Notes: generated by a model not told the origin, from the letters alone. Positions 27,472-36,515 are shown, counted from the first letter of the stretch. The stretch: 64,000 nt of DNA from Exiguobacterium algae (GCF_018617875.1 NZ_JACSKZ010000003.1:124001-188000), one strand, 5' to 3'. Program-made: numbers and translations.

Positions 27472-28320
27472 ATGATTAAAATCAAAAAAATTTTAAATAA
27501 CAACGCCGTCATCGTCTCAGACGACGGAGAAGAAAAGATTGCGATGGGACCTGGAGTCGCATTTAAGAAGTCTAAAAATGACATCGTCAATCCGCTCAAA
27601 ATCGAAAAACTGTTCATCATGCCGGAGAATGACAAATTCCAACAATTGTTGAGCCGGATCCCAGTCGAACATTTCACCATTTCTGAGGAAATTATCTCGT
27701 ATGCGGAGAAACGGCTCGAGACGACGTTCAATGAACACATCCACCTTGTACTCACCGATCATATTTCATTTGCAATCGAGCGGGAAATGGAAGGCATCTC
27801 GTTACGCAACAAGTTATTGAGTGAGATTAAAATTTTATACCGGAACGAGTATGAAATTGGGTTATGGGCGATTGAACAGATTGGCGAGAAATTAAACGTA
27901 CACATGCCAAAAGATGAGGCGGCGTTCATCGCGCTGCACATCCATACGATGAAAGTGAAAGGGGGTGATTTACGAAAGACCGTCAAACAGACAACAATCG
28001 TACGCGACATGATCCAATCCATTTCAAGACAACTTCAAGTGTCGATTGAAGAAGATGACTTATCCTACCAGCGTTTATTGACACATTTACGGTTCGTCAT
28101 GGATCGGGTCAATCATTATGACCATCATACGATTGACGAAGACATGCTGGAGATGATTCAAACGAAGTTTTCGTCAGCCTATGCTTGTGCGTATCGTGTC
28201 GCAAAAGAAATGGAAGAGACTTATCACATCATACTACCGGAGTCAGAACTCGGGTATATCACACTTCATATTCAACGTTTACAAGATCAGCACCATCGAA
28301 AAGGAGGAAATCAATCATGA
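27472..28320 (+). CDS. glcT: GlcT-type PTS transcriptional antiterminator
   Basis: A 282-residue BglG-family RNA-binding protein. The co-antiterminator domain (1-58) has KILNNNAVIV...GPGVAFKKSKND, with the GPG variant usual in GlcT. Two PRDs carry the expected histidines: LTDHISFAI and IALHIHTM in PRD1, LTHLRFVMDR and ITLHIQRL in PRD2. GlcT activity is negatively controlled by phosphorylation from the glucose permease when glucose is absent. It has a perfect AAGGAGG site, and its stop codon overlaps the start of the permease gene. Confidence 0.92.
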   Translation: MIKIKKILNNNAVIVSDDGEEKIAMGPGVAFKKSKNDIVNPLKIEKLFIMPENDKFQQLLSRIPVEHFTISEEIISYAEKRLETTFNEHIHLVLTDHISFAIEREMEGISLRNKLLSEIKILYRNEYEIGLWAIEQIGEKLNVHMPKDEAAFIALHIHTMKVKGGDLRKTVKQTTIVRDMIQSISRQLQVSIEEDDLSYQRLLTHLRFVMDRVNHYDHHTIDEDMLEMIQTKFSSAYACAYRVAKEMEETYHIILPESELGYITLHIQRLQDQHHRKGGNQS

Positions 28321-29801
28321 TGAATTTCTTACAACGCCTCGGACGCTCGCTCATGTTACCGGTTGCGGTACTTCCTGCTGCTGCGATTCTCATGGGAATC
28401 GGGTACTGGATTGACCCGGTCGGTTGGGGATCCGAAAACATCGCCGCCGCATTTTTGATTAAAGCAGGGGCCGCGATTATCGACAACATTCCGATTCTCT
28501 TCGCAGTCGGGGTCGCTCTTGGAATGGCAAAAAACCGCGACGGCTCAGCCGCTCTCAGCGGGCTCGTCGCCTTCTTAACGGTCACGACGTTACTTTCAGC
28601 GGGCACGGTCGCTCTATTCCAAGGGGTCGACGTGGAAGCCGTGAACCCAGCCTTCGGGAAAATCGCCAATGCGTTCGTCGGGATTATTTCCGGGCTCGTC
28701 GCCGCACAAATGTACAATCGATTCAGTCATGTCAAACTTCCGGACGCGCTTGCCTTCTTTAGCGGAAAACGACTCGTCCCAATCATGACTGCATTCTCGA
28801 TGATCCTCGTTTCCGTCGCACTCTACTTCATCTGGCCGGTCGTTTATACCGGACTCGTCGGATTCGGAGAATCGATTTCTAAACTCGGGGCATTCGGTGC
28901 AGGATTGTACGGATTCTTTAACCGACTTTTAATTCCAACCGGTCTTCATCACGCCCTCAACTCTGTATTTTGGTTTGATGTGGCGGGAATCAATGATATC
29001 GGGAACTTCTGGTCCGGTGAAGGTGAAAAAGGTGTTACAGGTATGTATCAGGCCGGATTCTTCCCAATCATGATGTTCGGTCTCCCGGCAGCCGCACTTG
29101 CGATGTATCACACGGCTAAAACAAAACGTAAAAAACAGGCTGCCTCACTTCTTCTCGCTGCAGCATTTGCCTCATTCTTCACTGGGGTAACCGAGCCGCT
29201 TGAGTTCTCGTTCATGTTCCTCGCACCAGTCCTTTACTTGGTTCACGCTGCACTCACAGGGATTTCACTCTTTATTGCAGCGACGTTTCAATGGACGGCC
29301 GGATTCGGATTCAGTGCCGGCCTCGTCGACTTTGTTCTCAGCTCGCGCTTACCACTTGCGAATCAACCGTATATGTTACTCGTTCAAGGCCTCGTCTTCG
29401 GAGCAATTTATTACGCAATCTTCCGCTTCATGATTGTAAAACTCAACTTGGCAACACCAGGTCGTGAGCCGGAAGAAGTTGTCGATGCGGTATCAAGTGA
29501 GCCGACCGAAGGACGTACGCCAACAGCACCGGTCGCTTCAGGCGGAGAATATTCTGCGATGGCCGCCATGATTTACGAAGGACTCGGCGGTGACCAAAAC
29601 GTCACGGGCATCGAATCATGCATCACGCGTCTTCGAGTCGATGTAAAAGACATGGACACGGTCAACCAGGACCGGATCAAACAATCCGGTGTTCCTGGCG
29701 TGAAAGTAGTCAGTCCAAACCACATTCAAGTGATTGTCGGAACGAACGTTCAATTCGTTCTCGATGAGATTGAAAAAATCCGGAGTCACCGTGCCGGATA
29801 A
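28317..29801 (+). CDS. ptsG: PTS glucose-type EIICB permease
   Basis: A 494-residue membrane permease. The IIC domain (about 1-385) begins NFLQRLGRSLMLPVAVLPAAAI and has about ten spans with the GITEPLEF-type signature (GVTEPLEFSFMF near residue 288). An Ala/Pro-rich linker leads to IIB (about 415-494), with the phosphorylated Cys in GIESCITRLRVDVKD. It has no IIA domain; that is supplied by the first gene of the operon. The ATG at 28317 overlaps the glcT stop codon (ATGA) and follows AAGGAGG. Specificity for glucose versus N-acetylglucosamine cannot be settled by eye; the GlcT context favours glucose. Confidence 0.9.
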   Translation: MMNFLQRLGRSLMLPVAVLPAAAILMGIGYWIDPVGWGSENIAAAFLIKAGAAIIDNIPILFAVGVALGMAKNRDGSAALSGLVAFLTVTTLLSAGTVALFQGVDVEAVNPAFGKIANAFVGIISGLVAAQMYNRFSHVKLPDALAFFSGKRLVPIMTAFSMILVSVALYFIWPVVYTGLVGFGESISKLGAFGAGLYGFFNRLLIPTGLHHALNSVFWFDVAGINDIGNFWSGEGEKGVTGMYQAGFFPIMMFGLPAAALAMYHTAKTKRKKQAASLLLAAAFASFFTGVTEPLEFSFMFLAPVLYLVHAALTGISLFIAATFQWTAGFGFSAGLVDFVLSSRLPLANQPYMLLVQGLVFGAIYYAIFRFMIVKLNLATPGREPEEVVDAVSSEPTEGRTPTAPVASGGEYSAMAAMIYEGLGGDQNVTGIESCITRLRVDVKDMDTVNQDRIKQSGVPGVKVVSPNHIQVIVGTNVQFVLDEIEKIRSHRAG

Positions 29802-29809
29802 ACGTCAAT

Positions 29810-29839
29810 AGCCGCCCCATATCCTATGAGGCGGCTTTT
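29810..29839 (+). terminator. Terminator of the glucose PTS operon
   Basis: A stem AGCCGCCCCATA with TATGAGGCGGCT (one mismatch) and a 3-nt loop, followed by TTTTC. Confidence 0.75.
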
Positions 29840-29883
29840 CATTTGGACGCATAGTGTTTGTAAAATCGAATGAAGTAGTAAAG

Positions 29884-29915
29884 AAAAAGCTGACCATCCC
29901 GTGGTCAGCTCTTTT
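29884..29915 (-). terminator. Terminator of the lemA-htpX operon
   Basis: AGCTGACCA and its complement around TCCCG, with the A run on the left giving T residues on the minus strand. It overlaps the htpX stop codon. Confidence 0.7.
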
Positions 29916-30798
29916 ACATTTGGCGTAGTCTTGAAATTCGTTCGACAGGATCAGGGTGCGTCGAGAACAGTCCGCTCACTTTTTTCTTTAACGGATCGGA
30001 GAAATATAGCGGAGCCGATGCTCCAGATGCTTGTTTGACCGGCGTCTCGACGTTTGCGATTTTCTCAAGCGCCGAAGCGAGCGCGTCCGGATTCCGCGTC
30101 AACTCCGCCCCACTCGCATCCGCTAAAAATTCACGATTCCGTGAAATCGCCATGTTGATGAGCATGGCAATCAAAGGAGCCAGGATGAGCAGCACCAAAC
30201 CGACAATCATAAAAATAGGATTTTGATTTTGATCACGCTTTCCGCCGATGCTTCTGAAAAATAACATCCTCGATCCGATATCACTCATGATGGCGATAAC
30301 CGATACGAGTGCAAGTGTGACGGTAGAGAGTCGAACATCATAATTTTTAATATGGGAGACCTCGTGGGCAATCACACCTTCGATTTCTTCACGCGACAAC
30401 CGTTCCAGTAAACCGGTCGTCACGGCCACGGCTGCCTTTTCGGGTTTCAATCCCGTCGCAAAGGCATTCGGGGACGGATCGTTGATGATAAAAATACGAG
30501 GCATCGGTACACGTGCGACCATTGCCATGTTCTCAACGGTATGCCAGAGGAACCGTTGCTGGTCGACCGACGTAATTTCTTGGGCCCGATTCATCTTCAT
30601 AACGATATTCGTGCTCGACATGATGACGATTCCAACATAGAACAAGGAAAAAACCGGCGTGAAAATAAGCCCTGGTATAGCATCCCCATAGTTCACATAA
30701 GAAATTGCCGCCCCGACTAGCAGGACGAATAAAACGAATCCGGTGACGATGAACACCGTCTTCACTTTATTCTTTCGAATTTGTTCATAGAGGAGCAT
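29914..30798 (-). CDS. htpX: Membrane zinc metalloprotease HtpX
   Basis: A 294-residue M48 protease for quality control of membrane proteins. Four hydrophobic spans are visible (two N-terminal, near 15-55, and two after the active site, near 155-215). The zinc site HEVSH (near residue 132) is followed by the third ligand Glu in SRNREFLADASGAEL (near 215). The ATG at 30798 has GAGGTG 6 nt upstream and is preferred to the GTG at 30807. It follows lemA by 18 nt, a common bacterial pairing. Typical HtpX is 285-300 residues. Confidence 0.93.
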   Translation of the reverse strand: MLLYEQIRKNKVKTVFIVTGFVLFVLLVGAAISYVNYGDAIPGLIFTPVFSLFYVGIVIMSSTNIVMKMNRAQEITSVDQQRFLWHTVENMAMVARVPMPRIFIINDPSPNAFATGLKPEKAAVAVTTGLLERLSREEIEGVIAHEVSHIKNYDVRLSTVTLALVSVIAIMSDIGSRMLFFRSIGGKRDQNQNPIFMIVGLVLLILAPLIAMLINMAISRNREFLADASGAELTRNPDALASALEKIANVETPVKQASGASAPLYFSDPLKKKVSGLFSTHPDPVERISRLRQM

Positions 30799-30816
30799 TG
30801 GCGCCACCTCGTTTCA

Positions 30817-31365
30817 TCAAAACGATACGCGAACGTTCTCGCGCTCTTCCGCACGCGCCTCAAGCATGTCGCGTTTCTCAAAATGATGCATCGATGCGAT
30901 GATATTCGTTGGCACCGACTCGATTTTTGTATTGTATTTCATGACGGTATTATTATAGAGCTGACGCGAGTAGGCCACTTTATTCTCGGTTTGCGTCAAT
31001 TCTTCTTGCAGCATTTTAAAGTTTTCGTTCGCCTTCAAATCCGGGTAGGCTTCCCGCAGGGCGAATAAGTTTTTAAGCGCGCCACTCAGCTGGTCGTTGA
31101 CCGCCATCTGTTCCTGACGGTTTGATTTTTCTCCGAGTTGATTCCGGAGCTCGACCACTTTCGCCAACGTCTCTTGTTCGTGTTTGGCATATCCTTTCAC
31201 CGTTTCGACCAAGTTCGGAATCAAATCGTAACGACGCTTCAATTGTACATCGATTTGCGCCCACGCTTCATCCACCCAATTCCGATACTTGACGAGTCCG
31301 TTGTACATCGAGAAATAAATGAGTACAAGAACCACAACGACCACAATTGCAATAATCCACCCCAT
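30817..31365 (-). CDS. lemA: LemA family protein
   Basis: A 182-residue protein with one N-terminal membrane span (about 3-20) and a helical domain. Family motifs are NWVDEAWAQIDVQLKRRYDLIPNLVETVKGY (near 28-58) and the late AYSRQLYNNTVMKYNTKIESVP, with the NxxI-x-F-like end. LemA proteins are of unclear molecular function and often adjoin htpX, as here, suggesting a role in membrane protein turnover or stress. GAGGTG precedes the ATG. Confidence 0.92.
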   Translation of the reverse strand: MGWIIAIVVVVVLVLIYFSMYNGLVKYRNWVDEAWAQIDVQLKRRYDLIPNLVETVKGYAKHEQETLAKVVELRNQLGEKSNRQEQMAVNDQLSGALKNLFALREAYPDLKANENFKMLQEELTQTENKVAYSRQLYNNTVMKYNTKIESVPTNIIASMHHFEKRDMLEARAEERENVRVSF

Positions 31366-31544
31366 GGTGACACCTCATTTCATGATTTTCTCCTGTATTA
31401 ATTCCCGTTCCTCGTATACGATAAGCTTAACTTTTGAAAATACATGAAAAAACATGCTTCCCCGGGAATTTACGGGAAAGGAATAGAAGGACGGTTAGGG
31501 AGAAGATTGCAGTTATACATCACATGTCGATTGGAGTGTACTTT

Positions 31545-32729
31545 ATGTTCACCACACATCTTGAATCCAGACTGACCGAGCTATACAGTGAGATGGTTTC
31601 GCTGAGACGGCATTTTCATCAATATCCGGAAGTGTCGTTTCAGGAAGTGGAGACCCCAAAAATGATTGCCCGCTATTTGCGCGAACTCGGGATTGAGGTC
31701 CGTGAGAAGGTAGGCGGAAATGGTGTCGTAGGGAGAATTCGCGGTGGAGACGGGCCGACCATCGCATTACGTGCTGATTTTGATGCGCTTCCCATCCAAG
31801 ACGTGAAGGATGTCCCGTATCGCTCAAAAGTAAATGGGGTCATGCATGCGTGTGGGCATGATGGACATACCGCCATGTTGCTCGTCCTCGCCAAAGTACT
31901 GACCGAAACCGACTTGCCGGGAGATGTCGTGCTCATTCATCAATTCGCCGAAGAATTAGCCCCCGGGGGTGCCAAACCGATGATTGAGGATGGCTGTCTT
32001 GATGGGGTGGATTATGTGTTCGGTGCCCATTTATGGACGCCTCTTCCTTTCGGTACAGTTGGTGTGAAACATGGCCCCATCATGGCGGCCTCAGATCGGT
32101 TCGAGCTAATCATTCGCGGAAAGGGCGGACACGGTGCGATACCTCAACATACGGTCGACGCGCTCATGGTCGCAGTCAATGTAGCCGGGCAACTCCAACA
32201 AATCATCAGTCGCCGGACCGACCCTCTTGAACCAGCCGTCTTAACAATTGGAACGTTCTCTTCCGGACAAGCATTCAACGTCATTGCCGAGGAAGCCAGA
32301 CTGTCTGGTACCGTACGTACCTTCACGACCCATACACAGGAGCGCATCATCAAAGAAATGGAGCGCGTCATCGCAGCCACTTGTGATGCGAGTGATGCCA
32401 CGTATGAACTCGAATATATACGAGGATACCCGGCTGTCGTCAATCACCCGACTGAAACCGAACTGATTCGCCGGGTCGCCAGTAACGTGATCGGGGCAGA
32501 CGGCGTGGTTGATTTGGCGCCGCTCATGGTCGGCGAAGATTTCGCGTATTACTTACAACACGTACCGGGTTGCTTCTTTTTCACCGGTGCAGGAAATCCG
32601 GAATGTGCAGCCGTCTTTCCTCATCATCATCCCCGCTTCGACATCGATGAACGTTCCATGCTCCACACCGCTCAAATTTTACTCGGTGCCCTCCGGTCGA
32701 CTTGGACGGCGCATGAAAAAGAGGACTGA
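31545..32729 (+). CDS. M20 family amidohydrolase (N-acyl-amino acid/hippurate type)
   Basis: A 394-residue cytoplasmic metallohydrolase that removes acyl groups from N-acyl amino acids or related amides. The first metal motif is HACGHDGHTAMLL (near 105), with ADFDALPIQD before it and HQFAEELAPGGA (catalytic Glu) near 140; HLWTPLPFGTVGV, HGAIPQHTVDAL and the C-terminal VGEDFAYYL complete the fold. Start set at 31545, where TTGGAGTG is well placed and the N-terminus (LYSEMVSLRRHFHQYPE) matches the family; the longer upstream frame is unsupported. Exact substrate unknown. It ends 4 bp from the convergent CorC-type gene. Confidence 0.88.
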   Translation: MFTTHLESRLTELYSEMVSLRRHFHQYPEVSFQEVETPKMIARYLRELGIEVREKVGGNGVVGRIRGGDGPTIALRADFDALPIQDVKDVPYRSKVNGVMHACGHDGHTAMLLVLAKVLTETDLPGDVVLIHQFAEELAPGGAKPMIEDGCLDGVDYVFGAHLWTPLPFGTVGVKHGPIMAASDRFELIIRGKGGHGAIPQHTVDALMVAVNVAGQLQQIISRRTDPLEPAVLTIGTFSSGQAFNVIAEEARLSGTVRTFTTHTQERIIKEMERVIAATCDASDATYELEYIRGYPAVVNHPTETELIRRVASNVIGADGVVDLAPLMVGEDFAYYLQHVPGCFFFTGAGNPECAAVFPHHHPRFDIDERSMLHTAQILLGALRSTWTAHEKED

Positions 32730-32733
32730 CAAA

Positions 32734-34059
32734 TCAGTCCTCTTCTTCCGGTTCATTCAATTTTGAGATCAGAACCTGGTCGACGCGCTTTCCATCCATA
32801 TCCACAACTTCAAAACGCAATCCGTATGCCTCGATGATATCTCCTCGTTTCGGGAAATCGCCGAGCGCGTAGATGACAAGTCCGGCTAACGTATGATAAG
32901 AATTACGTCCTTCTTCAAATCGGTCGTCCCGAATCCCAAACGTTCGCTTCAAATCCTCAATGCCGAGTAAGCCATCGGCCAGATACGATCCGTCCTCCCG
33001 ACGGACGACCTCAGGTGTATCTTCCTCAATCATGACCTCTCCGACGATTTCCTCTAGAATATCGAACAATGTGACCATCCCAAGGAAACCACCGTACTCA
33101 TCGAGCACAAACGCGATTTCAACACCGTTTTTTTGCATCATTTGAAGCACTTGACTCGCCTCGCGTTGTTTCGGGACGATGAGCGGTTGTTTGATTCGCT
33201 TTAATATTTGCGACGGTTCACGCAACGCAGATAGCGTTAAGATGTCGCGAACATCGATATACCCGACGAAGTCATCGAGCGAATCACGCCCGACCGGAAG
33301 CTTGTTATGTTTGCTTTCATAAATCGCTTTTTTGATTTCATCCATGTCATCTTCTAAATCAACCCACTCCAACGTCGTCCGCGGTTGCATGAGCTCATAA
33401 ATCAATTGATCATGGAAGGCAAAAACGCGTTCGACTTGCTGCACTTCCTCGTGAGCAAACTGACCTTGTTGCGCCCCTTCAAAAAGTAGTTGCTTAATTT
33501 CCAGTTCTGTCTCACCGCTTGTCTGTTCTGCTTTCAACCCAAGCAGTTTGAACAGGAACAGGGTGGATTTCGATAAGATCCATATGAACGGGCGCATCAC
33601 CTTACTAAAGACGTCAAGCGCAGGAATGATGGCCATCGTCATGCGTTCCGGTGCAACGAGTGCGATTCGCTTTGGTACCAACTCCCCGATAATCAACGAC
33701 AAATAAGTGATGATGGTGACGACCACGACATACGCCACAGTCCCCGCATATTGTGCACTCATTCCGAGTTGTTCAAATCCAGTTGCCAGCGGCGCCGAGA
33801 AACGGGCACCCCCGTAAGCACCGTTAATAATCCCAATTAACGTGATCCCGACTTGCACGGTCGATAACAAATCTGTCGGGTCTTTTGAATAGTGCAAGGC
33901 GATTTTCGCACTTCGCTTGCCACGATTCGCTTCGACCTCAAGTTTTGCCGGTTTTGATGAGATGAGCGCAATTTCTGTCATCGCAAAAATTCCGTTCAAC
34001 ACAATCAATAACAAAACAATCAACAAATCAATCACTATGGAAGAACCCACTTTTTTCAT
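32734..34059 (-). CDS. CNNM/CorC (HlyC) family membrane protein
   Basis: A 441-residue protein with a DUF21 membrane domain of three to four spans (about 5-190, with FAMTEIALISSKPAKLE and GELVPKRIAL signatures), a pair of CBS domains (about 205-335, MQPRTTLEWV and VLDEYGGFLGMVTLFDILEEIVGE) and a C-terminal CorC_HlyC domain. Family members are linked to magnesium and cobalt efflux. The start is uncertain: ATG at 34059 abuts GAGGTG, and an in-frame GTG at 34050 has better spacing. The gene is convergent with the M20 hydrolase, with only 4 bp between stop codons and no terminator in that gap. Confidence 0.9.
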   Translation of the reverse strand: MKKVGSSIVIDLLIVLLLIVLNGIFAMTEIALISSKPAKLEVEANRGKRSAKIALHYSKDPTDLLSTVQVGITLIGIINGAYGGARFSAPLATGFEQLGMSAQYAGTVAYVVVVTIITYLSLIIGELVPKRIALVAPERMTMAIIPALDVFSKVMRPFIWILSKSTLFLFKLLGLKAEQTSGETELEIKQLLFEGAQQGQFAHEEVQQVERVFAFHDQLIYELMQPRTTLEWVDLEDDMDEIKKAIYESKHNKLPVGRDSLDDFVGYIDVRDILTLSALREPSQILKRIKQPLIVPKQREASQVLQMMQKNGVEIAFVLDEYGGFLGMVTLFDILEEIVGEVMIEEDTPEVVRREDGSYLADGLLGIEDLKRTFGIRDDRFEEGRNSYHTLAGLVIYALGDFPKRGDIIEAYGLRFEVVDMDGKRVDQVLISKLNEPEEED

Positions 34060-34136
34060 CACCTCAGTTAACTTTTAAAACCAGATCACTTCATTTTACC
34101 AAAAAATCATTACTCATCTGTACCCGTTTCCCTACA

Positions 34137-34163
34137 AAAATAGCCACTCAAATCGAAGTGGCT
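34137..34163 (-). terminator. Terminator of the YdcZ-Crp-YdcZ operon
   Basis: AGCCACT and AGTGGCT arms with a run of A on the plus strand that gives T residues leftward. It overlaps the 3' end of the YdcZ-like gene. Confidence 0.65.
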
Positions 34164-34624
34164 TCTGTCGCGGCTTGATTTTTTAAAGCGGTCCCTTGGG
34201 ATTGTTTGAACACCACGACACCCGTCAACAAGACAATCATGCCAATCACCTGTCCTGAAGATAATGTAATCTGAGGCATCCCGAACGCACCGTACAAGTC
34301 AACAAGAAGAGCCCACACTAATTGTGATACCAGGATGATGGAAACGGATAACGTCGGACCCAACAGTTGAATACTTCGCATGACGCAGTACACGACGCCG
34401 ACACCAAGCAGTCCGCCGAACAGATAAATTGGAGAAAGATCGCTTACTCCACTCAAGTTTCCACCAAATAAAGCGAGCGGTACAAGCGAACCGGCCAAAC
34501 CGACAATAAAGACGAGAACCGTCGTCGCCCACGCACCTAAATGCGTATTCATTTTGGCATTGACCGCCGCCTGCACGCTAATAAACGCCCCCGCAACTGC
34601 AGAGCATATGATTCCAAACATCAT
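34148..34624 (-). CDS. YdcZ/DUF606 family membrane transporter (DMT-type)
   Basis: A 158-residue protein with five hydrophobic spans and the DUF606 pattern: start MFGIICSAVAGAFISVQAAVNAKMN, with the AxNxK motif in the first span, and LVSQLVWALLVDLYGAFGMPQ near residue 105. Such half-size DMT proteins work as pairs. Here the second partner is the gene at 35320, two places upstream, with a Crp-family regulator between. The ATG at 34624 follows AGAGGGA. Substrate unknown. Confidence 0.85.
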   Translation of the reverse strand: MMFGIICSAVAGAFISVQAAVNAKMNTHLGAWATTVLVFIVGLAGSLVPLALFGGNLSGVSDLSPIYLFGGLLGVGVVYCVMRSIQLLGPTLSVSIILVSQLVWALLVDLYGAFGMPQITLSSGQVIGMIVLLTGVVVFKQSQGTALKNQAATEATSI

Positions 34625-34636
34625 TCGCAATCCCTC

Positions 34637-35323
34637 TCATTCATAAAACATGCCATTTGCACGTTCTTTTAATTTTTCGCTATCGATAATCACGACTTCT
34701 TTTCGTGTACGCTGCACTAAGCCTTCCTCGACGAACGCTTGTAACGTTCGATTCAAATGACGATAGCTCGTACCGAGCCACTCGGCAACTTCTTTCCGTT
34801 TCAACTGACTCATTTCAGCTTGAAACAGCTCATTCCCGGACTCACTGAGCGAAATCAAATAACCGGCAAGTCTTTCCTCAAGCGTGGACATCAAATGATT
34901 GGAGGAGGCATTCGCTTCGATAAACAATTTTTCGGAGACCCCTTTTAACAGATGCTCCGTAAAATCCACGGTACGATTGTAACGGCGAAGCGCCTCAAAC
35001 GGAATCTTCAAACACGTCACCGTCCCAACCGCTTCCACCGTATGCAACACATTTCGTCCACTCGCGTACTCGATGTCACCAATCAATGTCGGAGCCGCCT
35101 TCAACCGAAGCAATCGAAGTTTTCCTTCCTCGCTCAATGTATAGATTTTCACACGGCCTTCCAAGACAACGAACAGCGAGGTGATTGTCTGGTCATTGGA
35201 GCACAACATCGTTCCGGATGTATACGTGACAACCGATGAGGCCTCAAGCGTCTCCTTCGAAAATAAATGATCCCACTTCAGTCGTTTCAATGTTTCTATA
35301 CCGGCCACCCCCTCATTCTTCAC
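34637..35323 (-). CDS. Crp/Fnr family transcriptional regulator
   Basis: A 228-residue regulator. The cyclic-nucleotide-type beta barrel (about 25-135) has IGDIEYASG near residue 90 and no FNR-like Fe-S cysteines in an N-terminal cluster. The C-terminal helix-turn-helix is MSQLKRKEVAEWLGTSYRHLNRTLQAF (about 170-195). The start is unclear. A GTG at 35323 overlaps the upstream stop codon (GTGA) but lacks a strong ribosome site; a GTG at 35308 abuts GAGGGG. It sits between two DUF606 genes and probably controls them, perhaps through the palindrome at 35802. Effector not known. Confidence 0.85.
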   Translation of the reverse strand: MKNEGVAGIETLKRLKWDHLFSKETLEASSVVTYTSGTMLCSNDQTITSLFVVLEGRVKIYTLSEEGKLRLLRLKAAPTLIGDIEYASGRNVLHTVEAVGTVTCLKIPFEALRRYNRTVDFTEHLLKGVSEKLFIEANASSNHLMSTLEERLAGYLISLSESGNELFQAEMSQLKRKEVAEWLGTSYRHLNRTLQAFVEEGLVQRTRKEVVIIDSEKLKERANGMFYE

Positions 35324-35745
35324 GCAAATGTATAAATTCCGATTCCGATGACCATCAAGGCGAGTCCCATGACCTGTCCTGCGTTCACCGGTTTTCGTTT
35401 CACACCCAACCACCCATTCACATCAATCAAAAAGGCACCAATCAACTGCGCAACAAGTAAGATACAGATCGCCCATGTTACGCCGAGCTGTTGAATGGCG
35501 GTCAATTCACCAAACACAACGAATACGCCGAACAAGCCACCTAAACTATAGTACCAAGGTACACGACGGAAGGCTCCTAAATCTGCATCTCGTTTAAAGA
35601 AATAAATCGCCAGCGCCAAAATGAGTCCGACAAAGTGAACAATCGTCACAGACAGCCACGGACCCACTGCATAACCGAGCTTTGCGTTAAAGATTCCTTG
35701 TAGCGCGATGAACGTTCCGGATAACACAGCAAAGATAATTCCCAT
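35320..35745 (-). CDS. YdcZ/DUF606 family membrane transporter (DMT-type), partner
   Basis: A 141-residue, five-span membrane protein of the DUF606 family, homologous in outline to the one at 34148: the first span has FAVLSGTFIALQGIFNAKLG (AxNxK-like FNAK) and a late CILLVAQLIGAFLIDVNGWLG. It is the first gene of the operon, and its stop codon overlaps a possible GTG start of the regulator. GAGAGGGG precedes the ATG. The two half-size proteins probably form an antiparallel dimer. Confidence 0.85.
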   Translation of the reverse strand: MGIIFAVLSGTFIALQGIFNAKLGYAVGPWLSVTIVHFVGLILALAIYFFKRDADLGAFRRVPWYYSLGGLFGVFVVFGELTAIQQLGVTWAICILLVAQLIGAFLIDVNGWLGVKRKPVNAGQVMGLALMVIGIGIYTFA

Positions 35746-35801
35746 TCAAATCCCCTCTCTTCTCTTCGTCTGACTGTACGAGAAGTAGAAAAGACTGAAA
35801 A

Positions 35802-35813
35802 GGACATATGTCC
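35802..35813. promoter_or_regulatory. Perfect 12-bp palindrome upstream of the YdcZ operon
   Basis: GGACATATGTCC is a perfect palindrome 57 bp upstream of the first DUF606 start, in the promoter region. It could be the operator of the Crp-family regulator in the operon. It differs from a canonical TGTGA-N6-TCACA Crp site. Confidence 0.4.
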
Positions 35814-35850
35814 AAAAAGAGACAACTTCGCACATGGCAAAGTTGTCTCT
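35814..35850 (-). terminator. Terminator of the DJ-1 family gene
   Basis: AGAGACAACTT and AAGTTGTCTCT arms with an 11-nt loop; the minus strand continues into TTTT. Confidence 0.8.
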
Positions 35851-35855
35851 TAGCA

Positions 35856-36515
35856 TTATCCGAGTAGTTTTACTAGTTCTTTCCCTACTTCCTCAGATGA
35901 TTGTGGATTTTGTCCTGTCACCAAACGACCGTCGACCGCCACATTCACAGACCAGTTATCCGCTTCTTTAAACTGTCCGCCTTGGTTGCGGAGCGCGGTT
36001 TCGAGTAAGAATGGCACGGCTGAATCGAGTTGCATCTCTTTTTCCTCCGCGTCCGTGAATCCAGTGACACGCTTGTCTTTGACAAGCGGCTCATCATTGC
36101 TCAACTTCACGTTGACAAGACCGATCGGACCATGGCAAACGGCACCGACGACGTTCCCTTTCTCATAAACGTTTCGAACCACTTGCTGCAGCGTCTCATT
36201 TCCCGGGAAATCGACGACTGTTCCGTGCCCGCCAGGTAAGAAGACCGCATCATAGTCTCCATCCGCCACCTGCTCGAGACGAGCCGTGTCTTTTAGAAGA
36301 TGTTTGGTGTTCAATACTTCTTCTGATAAGTCGCCTTCCAAACTGTTCGCATCGATTGGCACGTCTCCACCCTCGATACTCGCGACGGTGACTTTGTATC
36401 CTTCTTTCTCAAACAAGAGATAAGGCACCGCAAACTCTTCTAACCAAAGTCCCGTTTCATGACCATTCGCTAACTGGTTCGCTGATGTCGTGACGATGAG
36501 TACATGTTTCGCCAT
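35856..36515 (-). CDS. DJ-1/PfpI family protein (Hsp31-like)
   Basis: A 219-residue class I glutamine-amidotransferase-fold protein. The nucleophile Cys is in GNVVGAVCHGPIGL (near residue 127) with the adjacent His, and the N-terminal HETGLWLEEFAVPYLLFEKEGY carries the conserved acidic residue of the Hsp31/HchA-like branch. Members act as chaperones, glyoxalase III-type enzymes or deglycases. The ATG at 36515 has GAAGGAGG at good spacing; the first ten residues of the longer frame are not used. A methylglyoxal synthase gene lies about 7 kb away, but no link is implied by the sequence. Confidence 0.88.
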   Translation of the reverse strand: MAKHVLIVTTSANQLANGHETGLWLEEFAVPYLLFEKEGYKVTVASIEGGDVPIDANSLEGDLSEEVLNTKHLLKDTARLEQVADGDYDAVFLPGGHGTVVDFPGNETLQQVVRNVYEKGNVVGAVCHGPIGLVNVKLSNDEPLVKDKRVTGFTDAEEKEMQLDSAVPFLLETALRNQGGQFKEADNWSVNVAVDGRLVTGQNPQSSEEVGKELVKLLG

